This document shows positions 1-11,117 of a stretch of 64,000 nucleotides of DNA, piece after piece. The notes under the pieces are model-generated. The model was not told where the DNA came from. It worked only from the letters and a program-made list of their open reading frames with translations, and did no database searches. The stretch comes from Branchipolynoe longqiensis (Eukaryota > Annelida > Polychaeta > Phyllodocida > Polynoidae). The position numbers were made by a program, and so were the translations under genes. Position 1 is the stretch's first letter. Each line of letters opens with the position of its first letter. The stretch is from assembly GCA_030323885.1 (NCBI GenBank), contig CM059198.1:9818086-9882085 (forward strand). Direction: 5' to 3'.

Positions 1-811
1 AGCTGCTTGGAGAGTGACTAGGGTGCATAATGAATATTAGGTCATAGTGGACAGCTGTAATGAATAGCTGCTTGGAGAGTGACTGGGGTGCCTAGTGAAT
101 ATTAGGTCATAGTCGACAGCTGGAATGAATAGCTGCTTGGAGAGTGACTGGGGTGCATAATGAATACTAGGTCATAGTGGACAGCTGGAATGAATAGCTG
201 CTTGGAGAGTGAATGGGGTGCCTAGTGAATATTAGGTCATAGTCGACAGCTGTAATGAATAGCTGCTTGGAGAGTGACTGGGGTGCATAATGAATACTAG
301 GTCATAGTGGACAGCTGGAATGAATAGCTGCTTGGAGAGTGACTGGGGTGCATAATGAATACTAGGTCATAGTGGACAGCTGTAATGAATAGCTGCTTGG
401 AGAGTGACTGGGGTCCATAATGAATATTAGGTCATAGTGGACAGCTGTAATGAATAGCTGCTTGGAGAGTGACTGGGGTGCATAATGAATATTAGGTCAT
501 AGTGGACAGCTGTAATGAATAGCTGCTTGGAGAGTGACTGGGGAGCCCAGTGAATATTAGGTCATAGTGGACAGCTGGAATGAATAGCTGCTTGGAGAGT
601 GACTGGGGTGCATAATGAATATTAGGTCATAGTCAACAGCTGGAATGAATAGCTGCTTGGAGAGTGACTGGGATGCATAATGAATATTAGGTCATAGTGG
701 ACAGCTGTAATGAATAGATGCTTGGAGAGTGACTGAGGTGCAGAATAAATATTAGTTTCCTTCTTCGTAGTGGACAGCTGTAATGAATAGCTGCTTGGAG
801 AGTGACTGGGG
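1..811. repeat. 65-bp tandem satellite array
   Basis: Units start with AGCTGCTTGGAGAGTGACT at 1, 66, 131 and so on to 716, a strict 65-bp period, with a last partial unit at 788. Twelve units are visible. The twelfth is 72 bp long because of a short insertion (TTTCCTTCTTCG region, about 755-767). Units differ at a few fixed sites (GTAA/GGAA, ATTAG/ACTAG, GTGG/GTCG). The array is cut by the window start, so its true length is unknown. It has no coding content. Confidence 0.97.
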
Positions 812-909
812 GAGATTACTCAGGATGGAGAGTGCATAAAGAGGTCATTCACACCGTTAGTCAAGTAGCGGTGATGTTGCAGACACTATATGGGGATGTG
901 TGGGGGTGG

Positions 910-2148
910 CACTTATGAACACTTATAAACACTTCTTGACAGTTATTAACAGTTATAACCTTTATTAACACTCATTAACACTCAGTAACACTTATTAACA
1001 CTTATTAACCCTGATTGACACTTATTAATATTCACCAACGCACATTAGCACTCAATAACACCAATTAATACCCATTAACACTAATTTGTGCTCATTAGCA
1101 CTCCTCAACACTCATTAGCACTCCTCAACACTCCTCAACACCCATCAACACTCATCGATACTCATTACCACTCATTACCACTCATTACCACTCATTGCCA
1201 CTCATTATCACTCATTAACACTCATTATCAGTCATTTACACCCATTAACACTCAATAACAGTCAATAACAGTCAATGTCACTCATTAACACTCATTAACA
1301 CACAGTAACACTAATTAACACTCATTAATACTCATTATCACTCATTATCACTCATTAACACTCATTATCAGTCATGTACACCTATTATCACTCAATAACA
1401 GGCAATACCAGTCAATGTCACTCATTAACACTCATTGACACTCATTAACACTCGTTAGCACTCATTACCACTCATTACCACTCTTTATCACTCATTAAAA
1501 CTCATTATCAGTCATGTACACCCATTAACACTCAATAACTCAGTAACACTCATTAACACACATTAACACTCATTGACACTCATTAATACTCATTAGCACT
1601 CATTAACACTCATTATAACTCATTACCACTCATTATCAATCATTTGCACCCATTCACACTCAATAACACTCAATAACAATCAATAACAGTCAATAACAGT
1701 CAATGCCACTCATTAACACTCATTAACACTCATTGACACCCATTAACAATCATTAACAATCATTAACACTCATTGACACTCATTATCACTCATTAACACT
1801 CATTATCAGTCATTTACACCCATTAACACTCAATAAAGGCAATAACAGTCAATGTAACACATTAACACTTATTAACACTCATTAACACTCATTAACACTC
1901 GTTATCACTCATTAACACTCATTATCAGTCATTTACACCCATTAACACTCAATAAAGGCAATACAAGTCAATGTCACTCATTAACACTCATTAACCCTCA
2001 TTAACACTCATTAACACTCATTAGCACTCATTAACACTCATTGACACTCATTAGCACTCATTAACACTTATTAACACTCAGTAACACTAATTAACACTCA
2101 GTATCACTCATTAACACCCATTAGCACTTATTAACACTTAGTAAACTT
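910..2148. repeat. 10-bp degenerate array (CTCATTAACA)n
   Basis: This is about 1.2 kb of the decamer CTCATTAACA with frequent variants (CTCATTATCA, CTCATTGACA, GTCAATAACA). Longer blocks recur as higher-order units: the string running from ATTATCAGTCATTTACACCC through CTCAATAA to GTCAATGTCACTC appears near 1226, 1367, 1507, 1803 and 1922. The array is strongly strand-asymmetric, with almost no G on the plus strand. Confidence 0.95.
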
Positions 2149-2271
2149 ATTGCTAAGTGTGCCTGTGTCAGTCAGCATCAATCCTATCTAGGGCTTTAGT
2201 TATAAGACACAATACTAAAGGCACAATACTGGAGGCTTTCCACACAATTTGAATGCAATTAAAAAAACATA

Positions 2272-2372
2272 TGAAGAGATCTTTTCCAAAATGAAATAAA
2301 CACCAATCCAACAAATGAGTTTGCAATGCCAATGCCTAGTTTTTAGATCATGATTTGGAAAAGAGCTCTTCA
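2272..2372. mobile_element. short palindromic MITE, copy 1
   Basis: The inverted termini TGAAGAGATCTTTTCCAAA (2272) and TTTGGAAAAGAGCTCTTCA (ending 2372) bound a 101-bp element with no coding capacity. The flanks are AT-rich (CATA/CATAT). The interior TTTGCAATGCCAA is shared in inverted orientation with the second copy at 2453-2553. Confidence 0.75.
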
Positions 2373-2384
2373 CATATATAAATA

Positions 2385-2452
2385 CATGAAAAGCTCTTTA
2401 TATACATGAAGAGCTCCTTATATATATATATATGAAGAGCTCTTTATATATA
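2385..2452. repeat. concatenated MITE half-termini separated by TA runs
   Basis: Three copies of the terminal word TGAAGAGCTCYTTATATATA lie in tandem between the two MITE copies. They match the outer end of the MITE terminus fused to TATATA spacer DNA. Confidence 0.7.
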
Positions 2453-2553
2453 TGAAGAGCGCTGTTCCAAAACATGATCTATGAACTTGGTTTTGGCATT
2501 GCAAACACATTTTCTTCATCGGTGCTTATCGTGTTTTGGAAAAGAGCTCTTCA
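2453..2553. mobile_element. short palindromic MITE, copy 2 (inverted)
   Basis: It starts TGAAGAGCGCTGTTCCAAAA and ends TTTTGGAAAAGAGCTCTTCA. The interior TTGGCATTGCAAA is the reverse complement of the matching piece of the copy at 2272-2372, so the two copies face each other. Confidence 0.75.
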
Positions 2554-2590
2554 ATTATATATTAAGCAAATCTTTATATTTACAAAGTAC

Positions 2591-2697
2591 AGTGGAGCAG
2601 CACTGTAAAATCTCCACAAATGCGCACTGTCACAAGTCGGTACCCGTCCTGACATGACCTTAGATGTGGCTAGGACGTAAAACAACAACAAACAAGA
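2591..2697 (+). mobile_element. SINE-A, 3' fragment
   Basis: This matches the last third of SINE-A: the CACTGTCACAAGTCGGTACC box, then CCTTAGATGTGGCTAGGACG and an AAAACAACAAC tail. The tRNA-like head is absent. Confidence 0.85.
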
Positions 2698-2781
2698 CAC
2701 GGCGTCAACAGTTCTCGGAAACCAGCGAGTTATGGCTGAGTGTGACATGCACGATTACTCAATGACTGTTCAAGAATATCT

Positions 2782-3018
2782 GAAGACTTCATGCGCAAAA
2801 TCCCTTAAACGCCGATACAAAAATTGAGATTAACATCGGATTCGAACCTTCAAAAGTTAAGTTTGTTATATTTCTATTTTATTAATGCATTGCTCCTTTA
2901 CCATATGATCATAAGAATAGTGGAATTAGTGAGAAGTAACATTATTTTCAAGTAAAAACTTTGATTTAAACAGCATTTTTGGATTGGCGTTTACGTGTAT
3001 TTGCAACTGAACTCTTCA
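2782..3018. mobile_element. MITE-C, copy 1 (about 240 bp, long TIRs)
   Basis: The left end begins GAAGACTTCATGCGCAAAA followed by AAACGCCGATACAAAAAT. The right end is TTTTTGGATTGGCGTTTACG followed by TTTGCAACTGAACTCTTC. The termini are inverted repeats of about 40 bp. The interior (CATTGCTCCTTTACCATATG, AGTGGAATTAGTGAGAA) matches the copy at 34210-34449 throughout. No open frame. Confidence 0.85.
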
Positions 3019-3267
3019 TCTGTTCAAGAATCTCGCCTTCGCAAGTCTCCAAGCCACCTTGGGGGGCCCTAATTTTATCTCCCCTCAAGTTACCTTGGGT
3101 GCATTCGCGTAATGACGTCATTACATTGCTAACTAGACGCGATGATGTCATTAGGGCATCAGGATGCAATTACCTAGTATCTCACCAGGGCAATGCACTC
3201 AGGCCATGGGTTGTTGTTGTTCTTGGGCTCTAAATACTGTGAAAAGTTTGCATATGAGTTTGGCTAA

Positions 3268-4592
3268 AGCCCCAGTCACACATACCCGGTGTCGCAGTTT
3301 CCGCCGTCCGCCAGTTTCCGCGGTACGCGCACACTCAAATGCATTGTCAATGGCCTTGAGCAATCTTCATACAGAAAAAGTGAAATATCTCTAAAACCAC
3401 ACAACCTAGAAACAAATCGCTTGGTACACATATAGAAAACATCTTTACCAAAAAGATTATATTAAATTTATAAGGTTAGGGTTCTTGATTTCTATTAATT
3501 TTGAATAAAACTAATGTTTTGCACTGCGTACACTGAAACTAATGTTTTGCACTGCGCATACTCAAACTCAAGGCATTGTCAATGGTCGTGAGCAATCTTC
3601 ATACAGAAAATACAGAAAAAGTGAAATATCTCTAAAACCACACCACCTAGAAACAAATCGCTTGGCACACATATAGAAAACATCTTTACCAAAAACATTA
3701 TATTACATTTATAAGGTTAGTGACTATGCTGTTCGATTTTGATGCATGCACAGAAGCCATGCGTACCGTGGAAACTGGCGGACGGCCGAAACTGCGACAC
3801 TGGACGAGCCCCGGATTTTTAGCCGGACAACCCCCGGACCACCCCCCCTGGACTGTCCCGGACAGCGCCGGATAAAATCATTATTTTGGTCATTTTTGGG
3901 GTCGCAGTCACTCCTACACGGTCTAGCCCCCGGTGTAGCCCCCGGTCTAGCCGATCCACCCCAGGACTACCTGGTGTATCCACGGAGTAGTCACAGATCA
4001 GTCCTGGACTTGAAGTGGACTTGCTCCTGCTATATATATATACAAAAACAAGGCTCATCCTGGACTGATCCGTGGTAAACCGGGCTATCCGTGGCCATCT
4101 GAGGCTGATCGGTGCTCATCCAGCTTATCCAGGTCTTATCCGGGCAGTCCGAGAGTGGTCCATGGCTATGTCAGGGCTAGTCCGGGACTGGTCCGGGTTA
4201 AACTGTGGCTAAAACGTGGTTAATCCGGGTTAAAAAACGCCTGGACAGCCTGGACTCGCCCGGACGCTACACGGACTACCTCCGGTCCACCCCCAATCTA
4301 CCTGCCCCTGGGTTACACCCGGATCGTCCTGGATGATACCAGCTCGAGCCTGGATCAAAATATTCCCTGGACCACCCCGGATGTATTAAACATTTTAAAA
4401 CATCCGGGGCAGACCCCGGATGAGGCCGTGCCCCAGATGAGGCCGGACCAGCCAAGGATCACCAAGGATCACTAAGGATCACCAAGTACCAGCAATGGAT
4501 GAGCCATGGATCACGCTGGATCGCCACGGACCACGCTGGATCACGGTCCGGGGCTCGTCCGGCCCATGATCCGGGTAGGTGTGAGTGGGGCT
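3268..4592. mobile_element. GTCACA element T1 (interior word CCGGA)
   Basis: The left end AGCCCCAGTCACACATACCC and the right end GGTAGGTGTGAGTGGGGCT are inverted repeats bounded by TAA on both sides (3265-3267, 4593-4595), a 3-bp target duplication. Beyond the termini the interior is dominated by CCGGA/TCCGG words on both strands. For example, TGGACGAGCCCCGGA at 3802 pairs with TCCGGGGCTCGTCC at 4550. A second TIR element (3290-3799) lies just inside the left end. There is no transposase frame. The TAA/TTA site preference is known for PIF/Harbinger transposons; placement there is inference. Confidence 0.8.
3290..3799. mobile_element. nested TIR element with internal direct duplication
   Basis: The termini TGTCGCAGTTTCCG and CGAAACTGCGACA are inverted repeats. 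They continue as GTCCGCCAGTTTCCGCGGTA against TACCGTGGAAACTGGCGGAC, about 40 bp per arm. Inside, a block of about 140 bp is duplicated (3341-3480 and 3573-3720), starting at GCATTGTCAATGG and ending at TTTATAAGGTTAG. A related copy of the block lies reversed at about 58500-58735. Confidence 0.75.
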
Positions 4593-4632
4593 TAAGTGAA
4601 ATTATAACTGCTTATTGACCTGTTGGCTCGCT

Positions 4633-4710
4633 TGGAGTGGGTGGGTGGTTTGGTGGGTGGGTGGTTTGGTGGGTGGGTGGGTGGGTTGGTGTGTGGGTGG
4701 GTTGCTCATT
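4633..4710. repeat. GGTGGGTGGTTT microsatellite
   Basis: A G-rich, strand-asymmetric run of GGTGGGTGGTTTGGTGGGTG. It borders the 9-bp array that starts about 75 bp downstream. Confidence 0.9.
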
Positions 4711-4783
4711 GGAATTGCATGGATTTATTTATTTATTTCCCCAAATGTCCGTGAATTCTCCCAAGTGCTGCGCAGTGCCTTTC

Positions 4784-5946
4784 GGTAATGGTGAGCAGGG
4801 TGAGCAGGGTAAGCATGGTAAGCATGGTGAGCATGGTGAGCATGGTGAGAATGGTAAGCAGGGTAAGCATGGTAAGCAGGGCAAGCATGGTAAAAATGGT
4901 AATCATGGTAAGCAGGGTAAGCACGGTAAGCACAGTAAGCATGATATACATGGTAAGCATGGTAAGCATGGTGAGCATGGTAAGCATGGTAAGCATGCTA
5001 AGCATGGTAAGCATGGTAAGCAGGGTCGGCATAGTAAGCAAGGTGAGCATGGTAAGCATGGTGAGCGAGGTAAGCAAGGTAAGCATGGTGAACAGGATAA
5101 TCAGGATAAACAGAGTAAGCATGGTAAACAGGGTAATCGTGGTAAGTAGGGTAAGCATGGTAAGCACGGTGAGCATGGTAAGCTGGATAAGCATGGTAAG
5201 CAGAATAAGCATGGTAAGCATGGGACACATGGTAAGGTTGGTAAGCATGGTACTCAGGAAATTCAGGGTAAGCCGGCTAATCATGGTAAGCAGGATAAAA
5301 AGGGTAAGCATGGTAAGAATGGTAATCATGGTAAGCAGGGTAATCATGGTAAGCAGGGCATGCATGGTAAGCACGGTAAGCCCGGTAAGCCTGGTAAGCT
5401 TGGTAAGCATGACATGCATGGTACACATGGTAAGCATGGTAAGCAGGGTGGCCATGGTAAGCATGGTAAGCATGATAATCATGGTAAACATGGTAAGCAT
5501 GGTAAGCGTGGTAAGCATGGTACGCATGGTAACAGGATAAGCAGGACAAGCATAGTAAGCATGGTAAACAGGGTAATCACGTAAGTAGGGTAAGTAGGGT
5601 AAGCAGGGTGAGCAGGGTAAGCAGGGTAAGCATGGTGAACAGGAGAAGCATGGTAAGCAAGATAAGTAGGGTAAGCAGGATAATCAGGGTAATCAGGGTA
5701 AGCAGGGTAAGCATTGTAAGCATGGTAAGAAGGATACACAGGAAATAGAGGGTAAGCAGGGTAAGCAGCATAATCAGGGTAAGCATGGTAAGTATGGTAA
5801 GCAGGGTATATAGGGTAATCAGGGTATGCAGGATAAACATGGTAAGCAGGGTATGCAGGGTAATCAGGGTATACAGGGTAAGCATGGTATGCAGGGTAAG
5901 CATGGTAAGCAGGGTGAGGAGGGTAGGCAGGGTAAGCATGGTATGC
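4784..5946. repeat. 9-bp array (GGTAAGCAT)n
   Basis: About 1.16 kb of the nonamer GGTAAGCAT with point variants (GGTAAGCAG, GGTGAGCAT, GGTAATCAG). Because 9 is divisible by 3, every frame reads a fixed tripeptide (Gly-Lys-His, Val-Ser-Met and similar). That explains the several overlapping 70-260-codon open frames on both strands. There is no initiation context, domain or frame preference, so I do not call a protein. Confidence 0.96.
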
Positions 5947-6001
5947 AATGCGCTACTCCAATTTTGTGAATATGAACATTCACTAATGATCAGATGCGGG
6001 T

Positions 6002-6335
6002 GGACGCAAGTGGACGATTTGGTAGAGAGCATGGTTCCCATGTGGTAGATCAAGAGTTCGATTCCAGGTCGGGTCAAACCAATGACTTATAACATTGATA
6101 CTTGTCACTACCTAGCCTGACACTCAGCATTACTTGGATAGAACAAGGACTGGTTGGCTCAGCATCAGGATAATGTGACTGAGTGAGATATCAGGTAATG
6201 GTGCTACTCGCCTGGTCTCCCAGTGGGGCACCCACTTTAAAAGTCACCATGAGTGCGCACTGTCACAAGATGGTACCCATACTGATATGACGTTAGATGT
6301 TGCCATGATGTAAAACTACAATGAACGAACAAACA
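6002..6335 (+). mobile_element. SINE-A, near full-length
   Basis: The tRNA-like head includes a degenerate A box and a B-box-like GAGTTCGATTCC near 6052. The diagnostic body follows: CAAGGACTGGTTGGCTCAGC, GATAATGTGACTGAGTGAGA, CTCCCAGTGGGGCA and the CTTAGATGTTGCC-type tail, ending in an A-rich run. The head has diverged from the family consensus. Confidence 0.9.
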
Positions 6336-8230
6336 TTCACCAACTATTTAGCCTCGAGCTATATCAAATCTCATGATGTCCACCTATGTGCGAGCCATAC
6401 CGTGCATTATTCCAACCGCTGTTCGTGAATGCAGCCTGAACTTTCGGTTACCAGCGCCGCGTTCAACTGCACACCTCAGAGGCGCCTCACAGGCTTTCCA
6501 AATGCTCCGCTAAGTACTCTGAATGGCATTTTAGCATTGTAGGTGCCTCGAAAATGGCGGCCCCCCATAGCATACCTTTCCTGCAGCCATTTGCAATTGA
6601 AAGAACAGCTCTGATTGGCTGAAACCAACAGCTATTTTGGAGGCATTTTCGCCTCCCAGCTGAAAAATGTGACGTCTTCGAGTCAACTCTGAGGCATGAT
6701 TTGAATGAAAATTGGCCAAAAAGACTTTGTGGAGCCGTCTCAGAGTTGACTCTGCGGCATACCCTGAATGCGGCCCTGGTAGATAGATGTCTCTGAAGAG
6801 TTGACTTACGAACACAAAAAAAAACAACTAACACCCAAATGCTACTGCATACAAAACAACATAATTAATAAAAATAGTATCTGATCACATTGAACTAATA
6901 CTAAGTAATTAAAGGTATTAGTAGGTATTGAATTGGAAATCGTAATCCAGCGACTAAAGCCTTGCATATAATTGTTAAATGATTTGATGTACCTCATGCT
7001 CATCACTTATTGCATAGTGTACACTTTAGGTTTGAGAATTAACTTTTACACTTCAAGTTACTATATAAAACATGTACACAAAATGGTGTAAATACCTATA
7101 TGTCTGTAACACTTACGGTCAGAAGACCAGTGCTATGGCACTGACTATGGATCGTTTCATGGTAAATGGGGCCAACATACTTTTCAGTATTTAATGGTCA
7201 ACAACAATTATGGAAAGAGTAGAGGAGGTATTTTCTTACTAGAACTGGGATTCCTACACATTGGAGAGATAGATATGAAAATATTAAGGCATAATATTGA
7301 CATAATAAAAAATAGCCAACATTTCCCTTCCAAAAATATTGTGTTTTAAAGGCATGAATTTGTGACATGGAGAATTTGTACTTTTCTACATTCTACCAGA
7401 CCGTTATTTTGCATATAATATTACCTGTTAGTCAATGAAATAATAAAAGAAGATTCTTACTTGAAATAAATATTCATTTTGCATGCATATCTATTTTGTT
7501 TATATCTACTATTCCAGGGTGATTAAGGTGGTTCTGGACATAACTGTTTTGTCCGCTGCTTTTCCCATGCTTGTTAAATTAGGAAATATGTTATCCTGGG
7601 AATACCAGAGCTTCAGTAAAAAAACAGTTGCTATTGTTGCATGTGTAAGGCTATCTTCTAGTACCATGGCTAGTAATATAATTTGTCTACAAAGCTTTAT
7701 GAAAAGAATTTGAAGTTGAAATTCAATATTATTTTTGGTGTCCCCTTCTATTGTGTTACATCCACAATTCAAAATTGGGAAAAATATAATCATCCTATGC
7801 AGATTTCTTTGCAATGCATTTCTACACTTAGGGGACCACGATGTAAAAATTAATTGTTTCATGCAATAAATTTGATTAAACATGAGCAACATATCAGATT
7901 TGATTAATAAATCCACATTTGGTGATTAATCAGTCCACACTTGGGGGCTGGCTACTCAATTAGTTCTTGACAAAATGATAACCTCAACTATCTTTTGCTT
8001 CACATTACCAGGATATATATGGACAAGAGTTGGCTACTCAGTCAAAAAATTAGGAAATTACACAATATTCATGGTGGATCCTCAGGGTCAAATTCATTTA
8101 CCAAAAAAAGTGCATGTCGACTCGCAGTCATGGTGTTGCTGCCCATGTTGAGCAGGCACTACTGGTTCCAGAACGGTTGCTGCTTGAGGACATGCGTTGC
8201 TTAGACCTCGTTCATTGTTGTTTTACGTGC
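6336..8230. other. low-copy AT-rich DNA, no recognisable gene
   Basis: This is the longest stretch without an obvious repeat. Open frames at 6487-6834 (minus, 115 codons) and 7509-7916 (minus, 135 codons) show no domain I recognise and no conserved splice structure. At 6680-6760 there is an imperfect inverted pairing of GAGTCAACTCTGAGGC with CTCAGAGTTGACTC. A string GGTCAGAAGACCAGTGC at about 7120 recurs near 18018, so part of it may be old repeat. Confidence 0.5.
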
Positions 8231-8235
8231 TGTTG

Positions 8236-8462
8236 ACATAATTATATATTGCCACACTTATATTGACAGTTCAAATACTTATATATTGCCACACTCATAT
8301 TGACAGTTGACATACTTATATATTGCCACACTCATGTTGACAGATCACATATTTATATATTGCCACACTCAGATTGACAGTTGACATACTTATATATTGC
8401 CACACTCAGATTGACAGATCACATATTTATATATTGCCACACTCATATTGACAGTCAACATA
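8236..8462. repeat. 37-bp tandem repeat, about 6 copies
   Basis: TATATATTGCCACACTCA recurs at 8243, 8280, 8317, 8354, 8391 and 8428, exactly 37 bp apart. The rest of the unit is TATTGACAGTTGACATACT with TTGACAG/ATCACAT variants. Confidence 0.95.
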
Positions 8463-8602
8463 TTTGTTTACTATACACTCATAAGCACTTACCAGCATCT
8501 GATTGGTTGAACTTTAAACCTGTGTGTAGTGAAACAGGCGATCACGTGACAACTCACTGTGCGTGGGGCCAAGCTGTTTTGTGTGTGTGTGTGTTTTGGT
8601 GC

Positions 8603-8709
8603 CGTAGTTGATTAAGGAGTGGATATTTCAATCGCGGACAATTGGTCTTCCCCATTCCACTGCTCCTTTCCCTATCCTAATAATGCAAAGTGTCAAGCTA
8701 TGTAGCGAC
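8603..8709 (-). mobile_element. SINE-B, 3' half, split by a hAT-D insertion
   Basis: Read on the minus strand, this is the SINE-B tail (GAATGGGGAAGACCAATTG, then AATCAACTA). It continues at 9118-9246 after the inserted element. The two halves rejoin at GTAGCGAC, which is present on both sides as the target duplication. Confidence 0.85.
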
Positions 8710-9117
8710 TAGATAAAGGATTCACCCGGTACTTGTAGTACACGGGTGAACGACAACGTAGTCTAAATACGGGCAAAAATAGCTTCAGTATGGAACATGA
8801 AGTAGAAACTGTGGTTCCATGATCAAATGGCTACATATATTGGCAAAGATTTGGTGAAATGGGAGAGAATGCAAAAAGACAAGATGGCGGCCATAGAACG
8901 CCATCGATTTCACTTCTAAATCTTATTAAACTAGATGTTTTATTATATTTTTCAACTCAAAGGTAGCGGGTAAATATGAAGACATCTACAAAGAATAAAT
9001 GTTGCTTTATAGATTGTGAAATTAGGCTCTCATTTCATTAACCCGCTTTTCGAGCGTTTTTATATAGGGTTGGTATTCACCCGTGTACTGCGATTACCAG
9101 GTGAATCCTTTATCTAG
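8710..9117. mobile_element. hAT-D element, copy 1, with 8-bp target duplication
   Basis: The inverted termini TAGATAAAGGATTCACC and GGTGAATCCTTTATCTA bound 408 bp. GTAGCGAC lies directly on both sides (8702-8709 and 9118-9125). The pre-insertion site is a SINE, so it can be checked against other SINE copies. Interior landmarks are GAGAGAATGCAAAAAGACAA and GCGGGTAAATATGAAGAC, shared with copies at 44544 and 54329. An 8-bp duplication is characteristic of hAT (and P) transposons. No transposase is encoded, so it is non-autonomous. Confidence 0.87.
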
Positions 9118-9246
9118 GTAGCGACAATTATAAATTGTTATGTTATTGGTTTGACTCTGCAAGGGTTCGAACCCGAGAGGTTCGAAACCCATGACCTAAC
9201 ATAATGGGAGACGGACACTCAACTCATTCGGCCACCACGTCTGGAT
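9118..9246 (-). mobile_element. SINE head portion, split by hAT-D
   Basis: On the minus strand it reads ACGTGGTGGCCGAATGAGTT then GAGTGTCCGTCTCCCATT. The B-box-like GGTTCGAACCC is followed by GAGTCAAACCAATAAC. It completes the tail at 8603-8709. Confidence 0.85.
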
Positions 9247-9547
9247 AATTCTCCAGATACGAAAGCCTTTTAACAGTTGAATGCTTCTCCACAAATCAAC
9301 ATTTCGCCTAACTCAGGGTTGGCAAATTGAGTTCATTGCGTGTATCGAGTTGTCGAGAGTCGAAAATACAAGTAAAGGAAGAAAAAGAAATCAACATTTA
9401 ACGAAATAATTAATATCAATTGATTTAGTTTCCTTCAAATCGAGCCAATTCGAGAGGAAACATAAAATATACACAGCATGCATCCTCCCAGCAGAATGGT
9501 GGTGCAGCGCTGAGTACTGCAACAAAGATGGCGTCACTTGGGTGCAT
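9247..9547. other. no feature seen
   Basis: About 300 bp of unremarkable AT-rich sequence between two SINEs. Confidence 0.5.
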
Positions 9548-9862
9548 GGTTGATTGTTTGTTGGATTTTAATGTCCTGGCAACATCTAAGGTCATATCAG
9601 GATGGGTACCGACTTGTGACAGTGCACACTCATGACGACTTTATATTTTAGTGCCGCCCCACTCGGAAATCAGGCTGCCGTCACCATGACCCGATATCCC
9701 GCACAGAGAGTCACATTGGTCGTAACACTGAGATAACCAGTCCTTGTCCTATCCTATTAATGCCGAGCGCCAGGCTAGGTAGTGACAATTATCAATATTG
9801 TAAGTCATTGGTTTGACTCAATTGGGAATGGAACTCCCCATCTCCCACACTGGAGGTCTGGG
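9548..9862 (-). mobile_element. SINE-A, near full-length
   Basis: From the 3' end it reads GGATTTTAATGTCCTGGCAA, CATCTAAGGTCATATCAGGA, CACTGAGATAACCAGTCCTT, AATGCCGAGCGCCAGGCTAG and GTCATTGGTTTGACTC. The tRNA-like head is degraded. Confidence 0.9.
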
Positions 9863-10420
9863 TGAGCGCATGGTGCCAAGAGCCGAGTGCGCCATACATA
9901 CACTCAAAGTGGCACTCCGCAAATAACACCCAACCAACAGGCAGCGACACACCTAGTAACCAAGGTGATCTCAGCAGGATTAATGACCTTGTGTCTCAGG
10001 ATATGGATCAGTTGTCGCTAAGGCCCAGTCACATACACGTTAGTGGACGTAGTTGAACATAGTGGAGGCTAACGTAGTTGAACGTAGTTGAACATACCAG
10101 CATCCATACTTCTCCTGCATGCTAACTTGGTAATAACGTGGGTGGGCCATGAGTTCCAATTTAATCTTTGGACATGTTCAAAAGAGGGCTAACTGTGGTG
10201 AAGTCTCCATACTCTTAATGTACTCTAGCATAATCTAGCATACTCTAGTGTACTTTAGCGTACTTGGACATAGTTGAACTTAGTTGACCGTAGTGGAGGC
10301 TAATGTACATTGAATGTAGTTGAACATAGCTGAACGTAGTTGAACATAGTTGAACGTAATTGAATGTACCGGCATCCGTGCCATAACGTATTTATCTGTA
10401 CCAAAACCTGTGGTACCTTA

Positions 10421-11114
10421 CAGCCCTGTCACATTTCGACACATCTCACAAGCACGTGGCCAAAGCGTAGAATCACTTTTTTATGGCGAGAAGCGTCAAG
10501 CTTTTCAGTGCGGGGGGCAAAGTTGGATGTAAACATACCATATACATAGGGTATGGCCAACATATGAGCAACATATCAGTAACATGCCTCCAAGCGAAAA
10601 ATGCTCGAATTATTCTCATGGTACGTTCGCAGAATGCCGGTGAACGTTATATATGTTCTTCGATCGCAAGAACTACGCATCATACATTACATATGTCAAT
10701 GCATGCTGGAGAAAAGCTAAATGTATGTTAGACATACATTAGAGGTACGTTAGACATATGTTATCCATACGTTGTCAGTACGCAGACTGTATGTTCCCAC
10801 TGGCTTTAACGTAGTGAACAACATTTGTCTAACGTACGTCTAATGTACATCGATGTATGCCTGACATATACATAATGTTTGGCCAACGTAAAATCCACAC
10901 ATTGTTGAATGTTGTCGTATGTCGAAGGCATGCACAAAACTTTGCTGACCCCCTGATGCGTGATGCCATATCCCGATGAACGTCAATGTACATTGACGTA
11001 TACCAACGAGAACCTAATGCATGCATAACACATAACGACATATCCCGACGTAGTGGCCAAAAATCACATACGTCGGCTTACATTGGCGCGATGCGTTGTA
11101 ATGTGACAGCCCCT
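10421..11114. mobile_element. GTCACA element T3, nested in T2
   Basis: The left end CAGCCCTGTCACATTTCG and the right end GTAATGTGACAGCCCCT have TTA immediately outside both (10418-10420, 11115-11117). The interior is full of ACGTATG/CATACGT-type words. It is a full-length homologue, in reverse orientation, of T9 at 49985-50636. It contains an 82-codon open frame (10483-10731, plus) that is also open in T9. Confidence 0.82.
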
Positions 11115-11117
11115 TTA

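Noticed and set aside
910..2148. CRISPR-like or telomere-like array
   Set aside because: The unit is 10 bp with no spacers and no telomeric motif; it is a degenerate minisatellite.
4637..5549. Long Gly-Lys-His (collagen-like) and Val-Ser-Met open frames
   Set aside because: Produced by the 9-bp array in every frame on both strands; no start context, domain or frame preference.
6487..6834. 115-codon minus-strand frame as a real gene
   Set aside because: Overlaps another frame of similar size on the same strand and an imperfect inverted repeat; no domain recognised.
7509..7916. 135-codon minus-strand frame as a real gene
   Set aside because: No domain, no second exon and no conserved signal recognised; left as unexplained low-copy DNA.
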